Source: Galbitalea sp. SE-J8
GTDB taxonomy: Bacteria; Actinomycetota; Actinomycetes; Actinomycetales; Microbacteriaceae
Length of the DNA: 64,000 nucleotides
Assembly (NCBI RefSeq): GCF_030345695.1
Contig: NZ_JAUASV010000016.1
Coordinates: forward strand, 23,547 to 87,546
Direction of reading: 5' to 3'
The notes under the pieces were generated by a model, which had not been told where the DNA came from, ran no database searches, and saw only the letters and a list, made by a program, of their open reading frames with translations. A program made the position numbers and the translations under genes. Below, piece by piece: positions 17,017 to 25,881 of the stretch (positions within the stretch are counted from its first letter, which is position 1; the number at the start of each line of letters is the position of its first letter).

Positions 17017-17853
17017 ATGACGCCCCCGCCCGCCGCGCTCGCCGTCGCGCAGTTCGCACCCGGCGCCGACGCGGACGCGAACCTCGCCGCCATCGCCGGG
17101 CTCGTCGCCACCGCGGTCGCCCGCGGCGCGAGCCTCGTCGTGCTGCCCGAGTACTCGTCGTTCTTCGTGCCGAGCCTCGGCCCCGACTTCGTCGCCGGCG
17201 GTCAGAGCCTCGACGGAGCCTTCGTCGCGGCCCTCGCCGCCCTCGCCCGCGAGCACGGCATCCACCTGGTCGCGGGGCTCGTCGAGGCGCGGCCCGATCG
17301 GGCCGACGGGTCGGCCGTGGGCAAGGTGTCGAACACGCTCGTCGCGATCGACCCGACCGGCGCGATCGTCGCGACCTACCGCAAGCTGCACCTCTACGAC
17401 GCGTTCGGCGATCGCGAGTCCGACTGGGTCGTGCCGGGGGAGGTCGCCGAGCCCGAGACGTTCGCGTGGGCGGGTCTCACCGTCGGCCTGCAGACCTGCT
17501 ACGACATCCGCTTCCCCGAGGTCACGCGGCGCATCGTCGACGCGGGCGCCGACGTCGTGCTGCTGCCCGCGGAGTGGGTGCGCGGACCGCTCAAGGAGCA
17601 CCACTGGCGCACCCTCGTCACGGCCCGCGCCATCGAGAACACGATCTACGTCGCCGCGGCCGACCACGCGCCGCCCGTCGGGGCGGGCAACAGCATGGTG
17701 GTCGATCCGATGGGGGTGGAGGTCGTCGCGATCGGCGAGCAGACGGATGTCGCGGTCGCCTGGATCGCCGCGGATCGCATCGCGAGCACGCGCGAGCGCA
17801 ACCCGGCGCTGGGGTACAGAAGGTTCGCGATCGTGCCCAGGCCCGCGCCCTGA
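17017..17853 (+). CDS. carbon-nitrogen hydrolase (nitrilase superfamily)
   Basis: 278 residues, ATG 17017. The Glu-Lys-Cys triad of the nitrilase superfamily is visible: Glu in VLPEYSSFF (about residue 48), Lys in YRKLHLYDAFGDRESDW, and Cys in LQTCYDIRFPEV. Members hydrolyse C-N bonds of amides such as omega-amides, N-carbamoyl compounds or deaminated glutathione. The IRFPEV and KLHLYD context resembles the Nit1/omega-amidase-like branch, but the substrate remains unassigned. It is divergent from the LLM oxidoreductase and probably leaderless. Confidence 0.88.
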   Translation: MTPPPAALAVAQFAPGADADANLAAIAGLVATAVARGASLVVLPEYSSFFVPSLGPDFVAGGQSLDGAFVAALAALAREHGIHLVAGLVEARPDRADGSAVGKVSNTLVAIDPTGAIVATYRKLHLYDAFGDRESDWVVPGEVAEPETFAWAGLTVGLQTCYDIRFPEVTRRIVDAGADVVLLPAEWVRGPLKEHHWRTLVTARAIENTIYVAAADHAPPVGAGNSMVVDPMGVEVVAIGEQTDVAVAWIAADRIASTRERNPALGYRRFAIVPRPAP

Positions 17854-17947
17854 CCCTCCCGGACGGGGTACATCCGGCCCTCGAACGAGCGTCACGCGCG
17901 CCGGGCCGACTGGATAGGCTGAGCACGAGTCTCAGGAGGTGCGGCAC

Positions 17948-18361
17948 GTGGCCGATCACGAGCGCGCGCCCGTTCGCGTGGTCGTCGCGGATGACGACGC
18001 GGACATCCGCATGCTCGTCGCGATCGCGGTGCGCCGCGCCGGCGTCGAGCTCGTGGGGGAGGCGGCCGACGGGGAGTCGGCGCTCGCCGCCATCCGCGAG
18101 CACCGCCCCGATTTCGCCATCCTCGACGTCTCGATGCCCGGGCGCACCGGGCTCGACGTCGTGCGCGACGTGCGCGCGGACCCGGCGCTCGGCGGCATCC
18201 GTCTCATGCTGCTCAGCGCGGGCGTGACCGACGCGGCGATCGACGCGGGCATCGCGGCCGGCGCGGACGACTACCTGACCAAGCCGTTCAGCCCCAAGGA
18301 GCTCGCCGCACGCATCTCGGCAGCGCTCGATGCGTGGGCGGCCGGCGCGGACGCCCCGTGA
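17948..18361 (+). CDS. two-component response regulator (receiver domain only)
   Basis: 137 residues from GTG 17948, with AGGAGGTG at 17934-17941 (the in-frame GTG at 17939 is part of that ribosome site). It is a single receiver domain: acidic pocket ADDDADIR near residue 12, phospho-acceptor Asp60 in ILDVSMPG, and the conserved Lys in LTKPFSPKEL. There is no output domain, so it probably acts by protein-protein contact. A TAGGCT box stands about 35 nt upstream. The stop overlaps the histidine kinase start (GTGA), so the two are cotranslated partners. Confidence 0.92.
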   Translation: MADHERAPVRVVVADDDADIRMLVAIAVRRAGVELVGEAADGESALAAIREHRPDFAILDVSMPGRTGLDVVRDVRADPALGGIRLMLLSAGVTDAAIDAGIAAGADDYLTKPFSPKELAARISAALDAWAAGADAP

Positions 18362-20085
18362 GTCTGCTGTCCCGCCTCGACGTGTTCTCGCGCCTGGCGA
18401 CCACGTCGCCGATCGTCAAGCAGACGCCGATCGTGGCCTTCTTCGCCGTCGCGTTCGGTCTGACGGCGTTCGTGCCCGACCTCGCGCCCGCGACCTGGTC
18501 GATCGTGTGGGCCGGCGTGCTGGGGATCGTGCTGTCGACCGTGCTCGCGGTGGTGTGCACGGTGAGCGCGTCCCTCTCGCACCTCGCGATCCTCGTGCCG
18601 TGCATCGACTTCCTCGCGCTCGGCATCTACCGCTTCGGCATCGGGGAGAGCGCGAGCCTGTTCAGCGCGATCATCGTGCTGCCCGTGGTGTGGCTCGCGA
18701 GCGAGGAGGGGCGCGCGTACATCCTGCTCGCGGCGCTCGGCACCTCGGTCGCGCTCATGATCCCGAACATCATCGAGGGACGCCTGCCCGCGACCCCGTC
18801 GGAGTGGCTGCGCGGCATCTTCACGCCACTCGTGTTCGCCGCGGCGGCGGCGATCGTGAACCAGATCGCGAACCAGTCCCGGCAGCAGCTCGCGAGCATC
18901 CAGAGCCTCGCCGAGGAGCGCGAGATCATGCTGCGCGGCGCGGTCGACTACACCGATCGGCTGCGCGAGAACGAGGAGGCACTGCGGGCCGCCGACCGGC
19001 TCACCCGCAGCGTGCTCGACGCCGTGACCGAGCAGTCGGTGATCGGCTCCGACGTCACCGGCCTCATCGACGTGTGGAACCCCGGAGCCGAGCGGATGCT
19101 GGGGCTCACCGCCCGCGAGACGCAGGGCAAGCGCTACGTGCACGAGTTCCACGTCGAGGCCGAGCTGCTGCAGCGCTCCAAGGAGCTCAACTACCCGCCC
19201 GGGGAGACCGTGCTCAACCCGGGGTTCAGCGCGCTCGTCGAGTCGGCCAGGCTCGGCAAGCCCGAGGTGCGCAACTGGACCTACGTGCGCGCCGACGGCT
19301 CCACGATCTCCGTCGAGGTCGCGGTCACGCGTCGCGTCGACGAGACGGGCGCGACGACCGGCTACCTCTACGTCGCGACGGACATCACGCAGGCGCTCGA
19401 GGTCTCGCGCCTCAAGGACGAGTTCGTCGGTCTCATCTCGCACGAGCTGCGCACGCCGCTGTCGTCGATCCTCGGCTACCTCGAGCTGATGCGCGACGAC
19501 GACGAGAACCCGATCTCCGAGGAGCAACTGCAGTACCTCGGGGTCGCCGAGCGCAACGCCCACCGACTGCTGCGGCTCGTCGGCGACCTGCTGTTCACCG
19601 CCCAGGTGGGTTCGAGCTCGTTCACGCTCGAGACTCACGAGGTCGACGTGGCGCCGATCGTCGTCGCCTCCGTCGAGTCGGCGCGCCTAGGAGCGTCGGC
19701 CGCGGGCGTCGAGCTGAGCGTCGCGGTGACCGGCGACTCGCTGCTGCCGGGCGACGCGCAGCGCCTCGGCCAGGCCTGCGACAACCTCATCTCGAACGCG
19801 ATCAAGTTCACGCCCCGCGGCGGCCGCGTGGCCGTCACGGTCGAGGGCACCGCGGACCGCGTGGTGATCCGCGTCTCGGACAGCGGCATGGGCATCCCGG
19901 AGGCGGAGCTCGACCAGCTGTTCGCCCGCTTCTTCCGCGCCTCGACCGCGACGCGCAACGCCGTGCCCGGCGTGGGGCTCGGCCTCTCGATCACGAAGGC
20001 GATCGTCGTCGCCCACGCGGGCGAGCTCGACGTCGAGTCCGAGGTGGGCGTCGGCACGACGTTCATCATGCGACTGCCCCGCTAG
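18358..20085 (+). CDS. membrane sensor histidine kinase with PAS domain
   Basis: 575 residues from GTG 18358, overlapping the response regulator stop. Residues 20-170 contain about five or six membrane helices without a large external loop. A helical linker (about 175-215) and a PAS domain (about 218-340, VIGSDVTGLIDVWNPGAERM) follow. The HisKA box is GLISHELRTPLSSILGYLE with phospho-His362. The ATPase domain carries DNLISNAIKFTPRGG, DSGMGIP and GVGLGLSI. The membrane or PAS domain probably senses an intracellular or membrane cue. A small hairpin separates it from the convergent aminotransferase. Confidence 0.93.
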   Translation: MSLLSRLDVFSRLATTSPIVKQTPIVAFFAVAFGLTAFVPDLAPATWSIVWAGVLGIVLSTVLAVVCTVSASLSHLAILVPCIDFLALGIYRFGIGESASLFSAIIVLPVVWLASEEGRAYILLAALGTSVALMIPNIIEGRLPATPSEWLRGIFTPLVFAAAAAIVNQIANQSRQQLASIQSLAEEREIMLRGAVDYTDRLRENEEALRAADRLTRSVLDAVTEQSVIGSDVTGLIDVWNPGAERMLGLTARETQGKRYVHEFHVEAELLQRSKELNYPPGETVLNPGFSALVESARLGKPEVRNWTYVRADGSTISVEVAVTRRVDETGATTGYLYVATDITQALEVSRLKDEFVGLISHELRTPLSSILGYLELMRDDDENPISEEQLQYLGVAERNAHRLLRLVGDLLFTAQVGSSSFTLETHEVDVAPIVVASVESARLGASAAGVELSVAVTGDSLLPGDAQRLGQACDNLISNAIKFTPRGGRVAVTVEGTADRVVIRVSDSGMGIPEAELDQLFARFFRASTATRNAVPGVGLGLSITKAIVVAHAGELDVESEVGVGTTFIMRLPR

Positions 20086-20100
20086 AGCGCCCGAGCGCTC
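20085..20100. terminator. bidirectional hairpin between convergent genes
   Basis: GAGCGC (20085-20090) pairs with GCGCTC (20095-20100) around a CCGA loop, in the 27-nt gap between the histidine kinase and aminotransferase genes. It is short and has no T-run. Confidence 0.35.
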
Positions 20101-20112
20101 AGGCCGCCGGCC

Positions 20113-21336
20113 TCACCGGGACAGCGCCGCGAGCCGCGCCGCCGCCTCGTCGAGCGTGCCGAGGCGCTTGCAGAATGCGAACCGGATGAGGGATCGGTAG
20201 CCCGCGCGGTTCGGCTCCGACACGAGCGCGGTCACGGGCACGCCGACGACCCCGGCGCGGTGCGGAAGCTCGCGCGCGAAGGCGTGAGCGTCCTCGGCGC
20301 CGAGCGGGGCGGCATCCGCGATCACGAAGTACCCGGCGGCGGGCGCCGCGACCTCGAAGCCCGCCGCGCGCAGCCCGGCCGTGAGCACGTCGCGCTTGTG
20401 GGCGAGGGCCGCGGCGATCCCGGCGAAGAACGCGTCGGGCAGGTCGAGTCCCGCGGCGATCGCCGGCTGGAACGGCGCGGCGTTCACGAAGGTCAGGAAC
20501 TGCTTGACGGCGAGGATCGCGTCGACGAGGGGCGCGGGCGCGGTGATCCAGCCCACCTTCCAGCCCGTCGTGCTGAAGGTCTTGCCGCCGCTCGAGATGC
20601 TCACGGTGCGCTCGAACGCGCCGGGCAGCGTCGCGACCGGCACGTGACGCGAGCCCGGGAAGACCAGGTGCTCGTAGACCTCGTCGGTCAGGATGATCGC
20701 GTCGTGGCGGGTCGCGAGCTCGACGATCTCGGTGAGCGCCTCGACACCGAGCACGGTGCCCGTCGGGTTGTGCGGGGAGTTCACGATGATCACGCGCGTG
20801 CGGTCGCTCACCGCGGCGCGCAGCGCGTCGAGGTCGAGGGCGAAGTCCGGCCAGCGCACCGGCACGGTGACGAGCCGGGCGCCCGCGAGGTCGGTGATCG
20901 CGCCGTACTCGTCGTAGAACGGCTCCGCGACGACCACCTCGTCCCCCGGCTCGAGCAGCGCGAGCAGGGTCGCCGAGATCGCCTCCGTCGCGCCGGCCGT
21001 GACGAGCACCTCGCGCTCCGGATCGACGCGGATGCCGTAGAACCGCTCCTGGTGCCGCGCGATCGCCTCGCGCAGCACGGGCGCGCCCCTCCCGGGCGGG
21101 TACTGGTTGATCCCGGCGTCGATGGCGTTCTTGGCGGCCGCCAGCACCTCGGCGGGACCGTCCTCGTCGGGGAAGCCCTGCCCGAGGTTGACCGCGCCGG
21201 TCTCCGCGGCGAGCGCGCTCATCTCGGCGAACACGGTGGGTGCGGGGCGGCCGTCGACGAGCAGCATCGCGCCTCGGGCGGCGCGGATCCACGCGCCGCC
21301 GACGGCGTTCTGCTGCTCGGGCTCTGCGATGCTCAT
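20113..21336 (-). CDS. PLP-dependent aminotransferase, class I/II
   Basis: 407 residues from ATG 21334-21336; an in-frame ATG further upstream would add 19 poorly supported residues. Fold type I features are clear: NLGQGFPDEDGP near the substrate end, NSPHNPTGTVLG, LTDEVYEHL, and Lys252 in SSGGKTFSTTGWKVGW as the Schiff-base lysine. The GQGFPDEDGP motif and overall pattern resemble the kynurenine/methionine aminotransferase group often annotated as succinyldiaminopimelate or N-succinyl-type transaminase in actinobacteria. The precise substrate is uncertain. A TAGCGT box lies 7 nt upstream, so the gene is probably leaderless. Confidence 0.9.
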   Translation of the reverse strand: MSIAEPEQQNAVGGAWIRAARGAMLLVDGRPAPTVFAEMSALAAETGAVNLGQGFPDEDGPAEVLAAAKNAIDAGINQYPPGRGAPVLREAIARHQERFYGIRVDPEREVLVTAGATEAISATLLALLEPGDEVVVAEPFYDEYGAITDLAGARLVTVPVRWPDFALDLDALRAAVSDRTRVIIVNSPHNPTGTVLGVEALTEIVELATRHDAIILTDEVYEHLVFPGSRHVPVATLPGAFERTVSISSGGKTFSTTGWKVGWITAPAPLVDAILAVKQFLTFVNAAPFQPAIAAGLDLPDAFFAGIAAALAHKRDVLTAGLRAAGFEVAAPAAGYFVIADAAPLGAEDAHAFARELPHRAGVVGVPVTALVSEPNRAGYRSLIRFAFCKRLGTLDEAAARLAALSR

Positions 21337-21343
21337 CGCGTCC

Positions 21344-21349
21344 ACGCTA
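21344..21349 (-). promoter_or_regulatory. -10 box of the aminotransferase gene
   Basis: TAGCGT on the minus strand, 7 nt before the start codon at 21336; no ribosome site is seen, which fits a leaderless message. Confidence 0.5.
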
Positions 21350-21442
21350 GACCGCGCAGGTCGCCAGCGCGTGTGCAGCGGCGTCATAAACAACGTTCAG
21401 GTTGGGGCACCATGCTGATGACCGCTGGAAGGAGCACCACCC

Positions 21443-22957
21443 ATGCCCGAGACCCCGGATACCCCGTCCGGCGAGACGCCGTCCGAGACGCCCGCACCCG
21501 AGGCCACCGCAGCCGCCCCGGCCGTGTCCGGACCGCCGCCCGTGCCGACGACGCCGCCGCAGTCCTGGTCGGCTCCGACCACTCCGGTCGCGTCCACCGC
21601 GCCCGCACCCGCGGGCCACGCCGCGCCGTACGGCGCCGTGCCCGGCGCGAGCTTCCAGGTTCCGCCCGCCCAGCACCTGCCGCCGCACCTGCAGGTGCCG
21701 CCCACGATCCCCGCTCCCGGCGCGCACGGTGCCGCCGCATCCGTGCCGCGTCGTCGTCGTCCGCTCGTCGGAGCGGTCGCCGCGCTCGCCGTCGGCGCCA
21801 TCATCGGCGGTGCCGCCGGTGCCGGAGTCACGCTGCTCGTCACGCCCAGGAACACGTCGAGCACGACCGCCGCGGCCAGCCCGACGACGATCACCGTCAA
21901 CGATCCGGGCGACGCGACCGTCGTGACCGCGGTCGCCGCGAAGGCGTCGCCCTCCGTCGTGACCATCTCCGTGAGCGCGACGAGCGAGGCCGGCACCGGA
22001 TCGGGCGTCATCCTCAGCCAGGACGGCTACATCCTCACCAACACCCACGTCGTGACGCTCGACGGCGCGACCGCGGGCGCGGCCATCAAGGTCACCCTCA
22101 ACGACGGTCGCATCTTCACCGGCAAGCTCATCGGCACGGACCCGATCTCCGACCTCGCCGTCGTCAAGATCGACACCACGGGACTCGCCCCCGCGACCTT
22201 CGGCGACTCGTCGAAGCTCAACGTGGGCGACCGCGCCATCGCGATCGGCGCGCCGCTCGGCCTCTCCGGCACGGTCACCGACGGCATCGTGAGCGCGCTC
22301 AACCGCAGCATCACCGTCGCCTCGTCGGCGGCGCCCGACACCTCGAGCGGCCAGGACGACCAGGACCAGAACGGCGACGGCGGCCCGTTCGACCTGTGGG
22401 GCTTCCAGTTCCCCGACCAGAACGGGCAGACGCAGGCGCCGACCTCGTCGAGCTCGTCGATCTCGCTCGCAGTCATCCAGACGGATGCCGCGATCAACCC
22501 CGGCAACTCCGGCGGTGCTCTGCTCGACTCGAACGGCGACGTGATCGGCATCAACGTGGCCATCGCATCCGCGAGCAACTCGAGCTCGACGGGCGGTCAG
22601 TCCGGGTCCATCGGCGTCGGCTTCGCGATCCCCGCCTCGCTCGCCCAGCGCGTCGCGAAGGAGATCATCGCCGACGGCACCGCGAGCCACGGCCTGCTCG
22701 GCGCGACCGTCGGCGGCAGCGACTCGGATGTCGCGGGCGCCGTGATCCAGCAGGTCACCTCCGGCAGCGCGGCCGACAAGGCCGGGCTGAAGTCGGGCGA
22801 CATCGTCACGTCGTTCAACGGGGTGCCGATCGCCGACTCGACCGACCTGACCGCCCAGGTGCGAGCGCTCGCCGCCGGCTCCACGGCCCAGCTGGTCTAC
22901 CAGCGCAACGGCTCGAGCTCGACGGTGACGGTCACGCTCGGCGAGCTCAAGCCGTGA
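21443..22957 (+). CDS. HtrA-like trypsin-fold serine protease with PDZ domain
   Basis: 504 residues, ATG 21443 with AAGGAG upstream. The N-terminal 100 residues are cytoplasmic and rich in Pro and Ala. One membrane helix lies around residues 108-135 (VGAVAALAVGAIIGGAAGAG). The protease domain has the triad His202 (TNTHVV), Asp237 (SDLAVVKI) and Ser356 (NPGNSGGAL). It ends with a PDZ domain (about 400-490; DKAGLKSGDIVTSFNGVPI). This architecture is that of actinobacterial HtrA/PepD proteases, which degrade misfolded exported proteins outside the membrane. A strong terminator follows. Confidence 0.94.
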   Translation: MPETPDTPSGETPSETPAPEATAAAPAVSGPPPVPTTPPQSWSAPTTPVASTAPAPAGHAAPYGAVPGASFQVPPAQHLPPHLQVPPTIPAPGAHGAAASVPRRRRPLVGAVAALAVGAIIGGAAGAGVTLLVTPRNTSSTTAAASPTTITVNDPGDATVVTAVAAKASPSVVTISVSATSEAGTGSGVILSQDGYILTNTHVVTLDGATAGAAIKVTLNDGRIFTGKLIGTDPISDLAVVKIDTTGLAPATFGDSSKLNVGDRAIAIGAPLGLSGTVTDGIVSALNRSITVASSAAPDTSSGQDDQDQNGDGGPFDLWGFQFPDQNGQTQAPTSSSSSISLAVIQTDAAINPGNSGGALLDSNGDVIGINVAIASASNSSSTGGQSGSIGVGFAIPASLAQRVAKEIIADGTASHGLLGATVGGSDSDVAGAVIQQVTSGSAADKAGLKSGDIVTSFNGVPIADSTDLTAQVRALAAGSTAQLVYQRNGSSSTVTVTLGELKP

Positions 22958-23002
22958 CGGCCGGGCGATAGGACACCGCCCCATCGAGGGGGCGGAACCG
23001 AC

Positions 23003-23045
23003 ACGGGCGCGGGAGGAATGGATGGGCCTCCCGCGCCCGTTCTCT
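23003..23045 (+). terminator. strong intrinsic terminator after the HtrA-like gene
   Basis: Perfect 14-bp stem: ACGGGCGCGGGAGG (23003-23016) with CCTCCCGCGCCCGT (23027-23040), a 10-nt loop, then TCTCT. It separates the protease from the glycopolymer genes. Confidence 0.85.
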
Positions 23046-23086
23046 GCGGGTAGGGTCGATTCGTCCCGCGATCGCCCGAGGAGCCC

Positions 23087-24127
23087 ATGGCCGACAACGA
23101 CGCCCCGCCCGGGGCCGAGCCGGTCGGCGTGTCCTACGTGATGCCGGTGCTCAACGAGGTCGAGCACATCGAGGCGGCGATCGAGAGCCTGCTCGCGCAG
23201 GACCACCCGGGTGCGTTCGAGGTCATCCTCGCTCTCGGCCCGAGCGTCGACGGAACCGACGAGGTCGTCGCAGCGATGGCGCGCGAGGAGCCCCGCATCA
23301 TCCGGGTCGACAACGACGCGGGGTCGACCCCGGGCGGATTGAACGCCGCCATCCGCGCCTCGCGCTACCCGTTCGTGATCCGCGTCGATGCCCACTCGGT
23401 GCTCCCGCCGCACTACGCGCGGGTCGCCGTCGCCGCGCTCGAGCGCAGTGGTGCGGCGAACGTCGGCGGCGTCATGAAGGCCGAGGGCATCTCGCCCTTC
23501 GAGCGCGCCGTCGCCCACGCCTACCGTGCGCCCGAGGGCCTCGGCGGCACGCCCCACCACGTCGGGGGGGCGGAGGGGCCGGCGGACACCGCGTACCTCG
23601 GAGTGTTCCGGCGCGACGCCCTCGAGGCGGTCGGGCTGTTCGACGAGGACATCAAGCGCGGCCAGGACTGGGAGCTCAACAAGCGCCTGCGCGAGGCGGG
23701 CTTCACGGTCTGGTTCACGCCGGAGCTCGAGGTGGTCTACCGGCCCCGCTCGAGCCTGCGCACCCTGGTGCGGCAGTTCGTCGCGACCGGCATCTGGCGC
23801 GGCGAGCTCGCGCGCCGGTTCTGGGCGGCCAACGGCATCCGTTATTTCATCCCGCCGCTCGCGGTGCTCGCGACGCTGCTCGGGCTCGTGCTCGGGACCG
23901 TCGGGATCGCGACCGGCGTGCCCGCGCTCGCCGCGACGCTCGTAGTTCCCGGGCTGTACGCGGCGTTCGTCATCGTGGCCGGAGTGCGCGCGACGGCGGC
24001 CGAGGGTGCGCGAACGGGCCTCTGGTATCTCGTAGTGTTGCCGTGCATCCACTTCGGATGGGGCACGGGCTTCCTGCTGGGATTCCTGCAGCTCACGAGG
24101 AACATCACGCAGCACACGGGACGGTGA
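23087..24127 (+). CDS. glycosyltransferase family 2 with C-terminal membrane helices
   Basis: 346 residues, ATG 23087 after GAGGAGC. The GT-A fold is shown by SYVMPVLNEVEHIEAAIESL, the DxD-like RVDAHS (about residue 100) and GLFDEDIKRGQDWELNKRL. The last 90 residues contain two or three membrane helices. The arrangement is close to ExoA-type succinoglycan/polysaccharide transferases. It begins a tightly coupled run of genes (GTGA overlap with the next start) that looks devoted to a cell-wall glycopolymer. Confidence 0.9.
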   Translation: MADNDAPPGAEPVGVSYVMPVLNEVEHIEAAIESLLAQDHPGAFEVILALGPSVDGTDEVVAAMAREEPRIIRVDNDAGSTPGGLNAAIRASRYPFVIRVDAHSVLPPHYARVAVAALERSGAANVGGVMKAEGISPFERAVAHAYRAPEGLGGTPHHVGGAEGPADTAYLGVFRRDALEAVGLFDEDIKRGQDWELNKRLREAGFTVWFTPELEVVYRPRSSLRTLVRQFVATGIWRGELARRFWAANGIRYFIPPLAVLATLLGLVLGTVGIATGVPALAATLVVPGLYAAFVIVAGVRATAAEGARTGLWYLVVLPCIHFGWGTGFLLGFLQLTRNITQHTGR

Positions 24128-24957
24128 CGCGCATGACGGTCGCCGATCGAGCGGACCGACCGGAGCGCCCGGCTCGCCCGACGATCGCGCAGCTGCGCGA
24201 GGTCACCCAGCCGCCCGAGGTGCGTCTGCGCGCCAACGCCGAGCACTGGACCGCGTCGCTCTACCTGCGCGACCTGTCGCCCTACCTGACCTCGGTGTTC
24301 CTGCGGCTGGGGATGCGGGCGAACGGCGTCACGGGCGTCATGATCCTCGTCGGCTGGTCGACGGCGGCCGCGCTGCTCATCCCGGGCATCGCGGGGCCGG
24401 TCGTCGCCCTCGTGCTCGGACAGCTGCAGATGCTCGTGGACTGCTGCGACGGCGAGGTGGCGCGCTGGCGCGACGAGCGCAGCCCGGCGGGGGTGTTCCT
24501 CGACAAGGTCGGGCACTACTCGACCGAGGCGCTCATCCCGGTCGCCCTCGGCATCCGTGCCGCCGGCTGGCCGTTCGACGCGCCCGAGGACTTCGCCTGG
24601 ACCACCGCGGGCCTCGCGCTCGCCCTCGTCATCGTGCTCAACAAGGCGCTCAACGACATGGTGCACGTCGCGCGCGCGAACGCCGGCCTCGAACGGCTCG
24701 CCGACCGCAAGGAGGAGGCCGTGCCCACGTCGAGCCGGCTGGCCCGCGTCCGCGCGATCGCCCGGTTCGTGCCGTTCCACCGGCTCTACCACTCGGTCGA
24801 GCTCACGATCATCGCGTTCCTGGCCGCGCTCGTCGGCATCGTCGCCGGCCAGGTCGCCGTGGATCGCGTGCTCGTGCTCGTGCTGCTGCCGCTCGCCGTG
24901 ATCGCGCTCGGCGGGCACTTCGTGGCGATCATGGCATCGAAGCGCGTGCGCGCGTGA
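24124..24957 (+). CDS. CDP-alcohol phosphatidyltransferase family protein
   Basis: 277 residues from GTG 24124, overlapping the preceding stop; ATG 24133 is a possible alternative. A soluble stretch of about 50 residues precedes several membrane helices. The family motif runs DCCDGEVARWRDERSPAG then VFLDKVGH: the first Asp pair, Gly and Ala-Arg are present, but the last position, usually Asp, is His. The enzyme should transfer a phospho-alcohol from a CDP-activated donor or use a CDP-alcohol acceptor reaction in the membrane. Between two GT2 genes and a CDP-glycerol-type transferase, a teichoic acid or lipid-anchor role is more likely than general phospholipid synthesis. Confidence 0.85.
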   Translation: MTRMTVADRADRPERPARPTIAQLREVTQPPEVRLRANAEHWTASLYLRDLSPYLTSVFLRLGMRANGVTGVMILVGWSTAAALLIPGIAGPVVALVLGQLQMLVDCCDGEVARWRDERSPAGVFLDKVGHYSTEALIPVALGIRAAGWPFDAPEDFAWTTAGLALALVIVLNKALNDMVHVARANAGLERLADRKEEAVPTSSRLARVRAIARFVPFHRLYHSVELTIIAFLAALVGIVAGQVAVDRVLVLVLLPLAVIALGGHFVAIMASKRVRA

Positions 24958-25853
24958 GAGCACGTCCCCGGGTCGGGGTCGTCGTGCTCACGCAGGGCAC
25001 GCGTCCCGACGACCTCGCGCGCGGCCTCGCGTCGGTCGCTGCCCAGCGCGAGGTCGACACGGATGTCGTGGTCGTCGGCAACGGATGGTCGCCCGCCGGC
25101 GTGCCGGCATCCGTGCGCACCCTCGCGCTGCCCGAGAACGTCGGCATTCCCGCCGGGCGCAACCGCGGGGCCGAGGCGCTCGCGGCCGGCGACCACGGGT
25201 GGCTGCTGTTCCTCGACGACGACGCGTCGCTCGCGGGGGAGACGTTCCTCGCCGACGCCATCGCGCTCGTCGAGCGCGACCCGCGCATCGGCCTCGTGCA
25301 GCCGCGCGTCGTCGACCCGGCGCTCGCGGCCGGCCCCGGCGCGGCGAGCCCGCGCCGCTGGGTGCCGCGCATCCGCAAGGGGGACCCGGCCGCATCCGGT
25401 GCCGTGTTCAGCGTCTGGGAGGGCGCCGTCGTGCTCCCGCGCGCCGTCTTCGAGCGGGCCGGCGGCTGGGGCGAGCCGTACTGGTACGCGCACGAGGGCA
25501 TCGAGCTCGCCTGGCGCGTCTGGGCCGCCGGGGGCATCGCCTGGTACGCGGGCGGGCTCGTCGCGCACCACCCGGCGATCTCGCCGACCCGCCACGCCGA
25601 GTACTACCGGCTCAACGCGCGCAACCGGGTGTGGCTCGCGAAGCGCAACCTGCCGTGGCCGCTCGTGCCGGTCTACGTCGCGAGCTGGACGGGCGTGCAG
25701 CTCGTGCGCGGCATCCGCTCGCGCGGAGCGGGGCTGGGACCCTGGTTCGCGGGCTGGCTCGAGGGCTGGCGCCGGGACCCGGGCGGACGCCGAAGCATCG
25801 GATGGGTAACGGTACGGCGGATGACCGCGGCCGGCCGACCGCCCTTGATCTAA
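24954..25853 (+). CDS. glycosyltransferase family 2
   Basis: 299 residues, GTG 24954 overlapping the previous stop. It carries VGVVVLTQGTRPDDLARGL at the N-terminus, LLFLDDDASL (the DxD metal-binding region, about residue 87), GAVVLPRAVFERAGGWGE and a HEGIELAWRVWAAG catalytic-side segment. It has a C-terminal amphipathic region but no obvious membrane anchor. It is a third consecutive gene coupled by a 4-nt overlap, so it probably adds a sugar in the same glycopolymer pathway. Confidence 0.88.
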   Translation: MRARPRVGVVVLTQGTRPDDLARGLASVAAQREVDTDVVVVGNGWSPAGVPASVRTLALPENVGIPAGRNRGAEALAAGDHGWLLFLDDDASLAGETFLADAIALVERDPRIGLVQPRVVDPALAAGPGAASPRRWVPRIRKGDPAASGAVFSVWEGAVVLPRAVFERAGGWGEPYWYAHEGIELAWRVWAAGGIAWYAGGLVAHHPAISPTRHAEYYRLNARNRVWLAKRNLPWPLVPVYVASWTGVQLVRGIRSRGAGLGPWFAGWLEGWRRDPGGRRSIGWVTVRRMTAAGRPPLI

Positions 25854-25881
25854 TGGAAGAACCGGACCGCAGGAGACAGCA

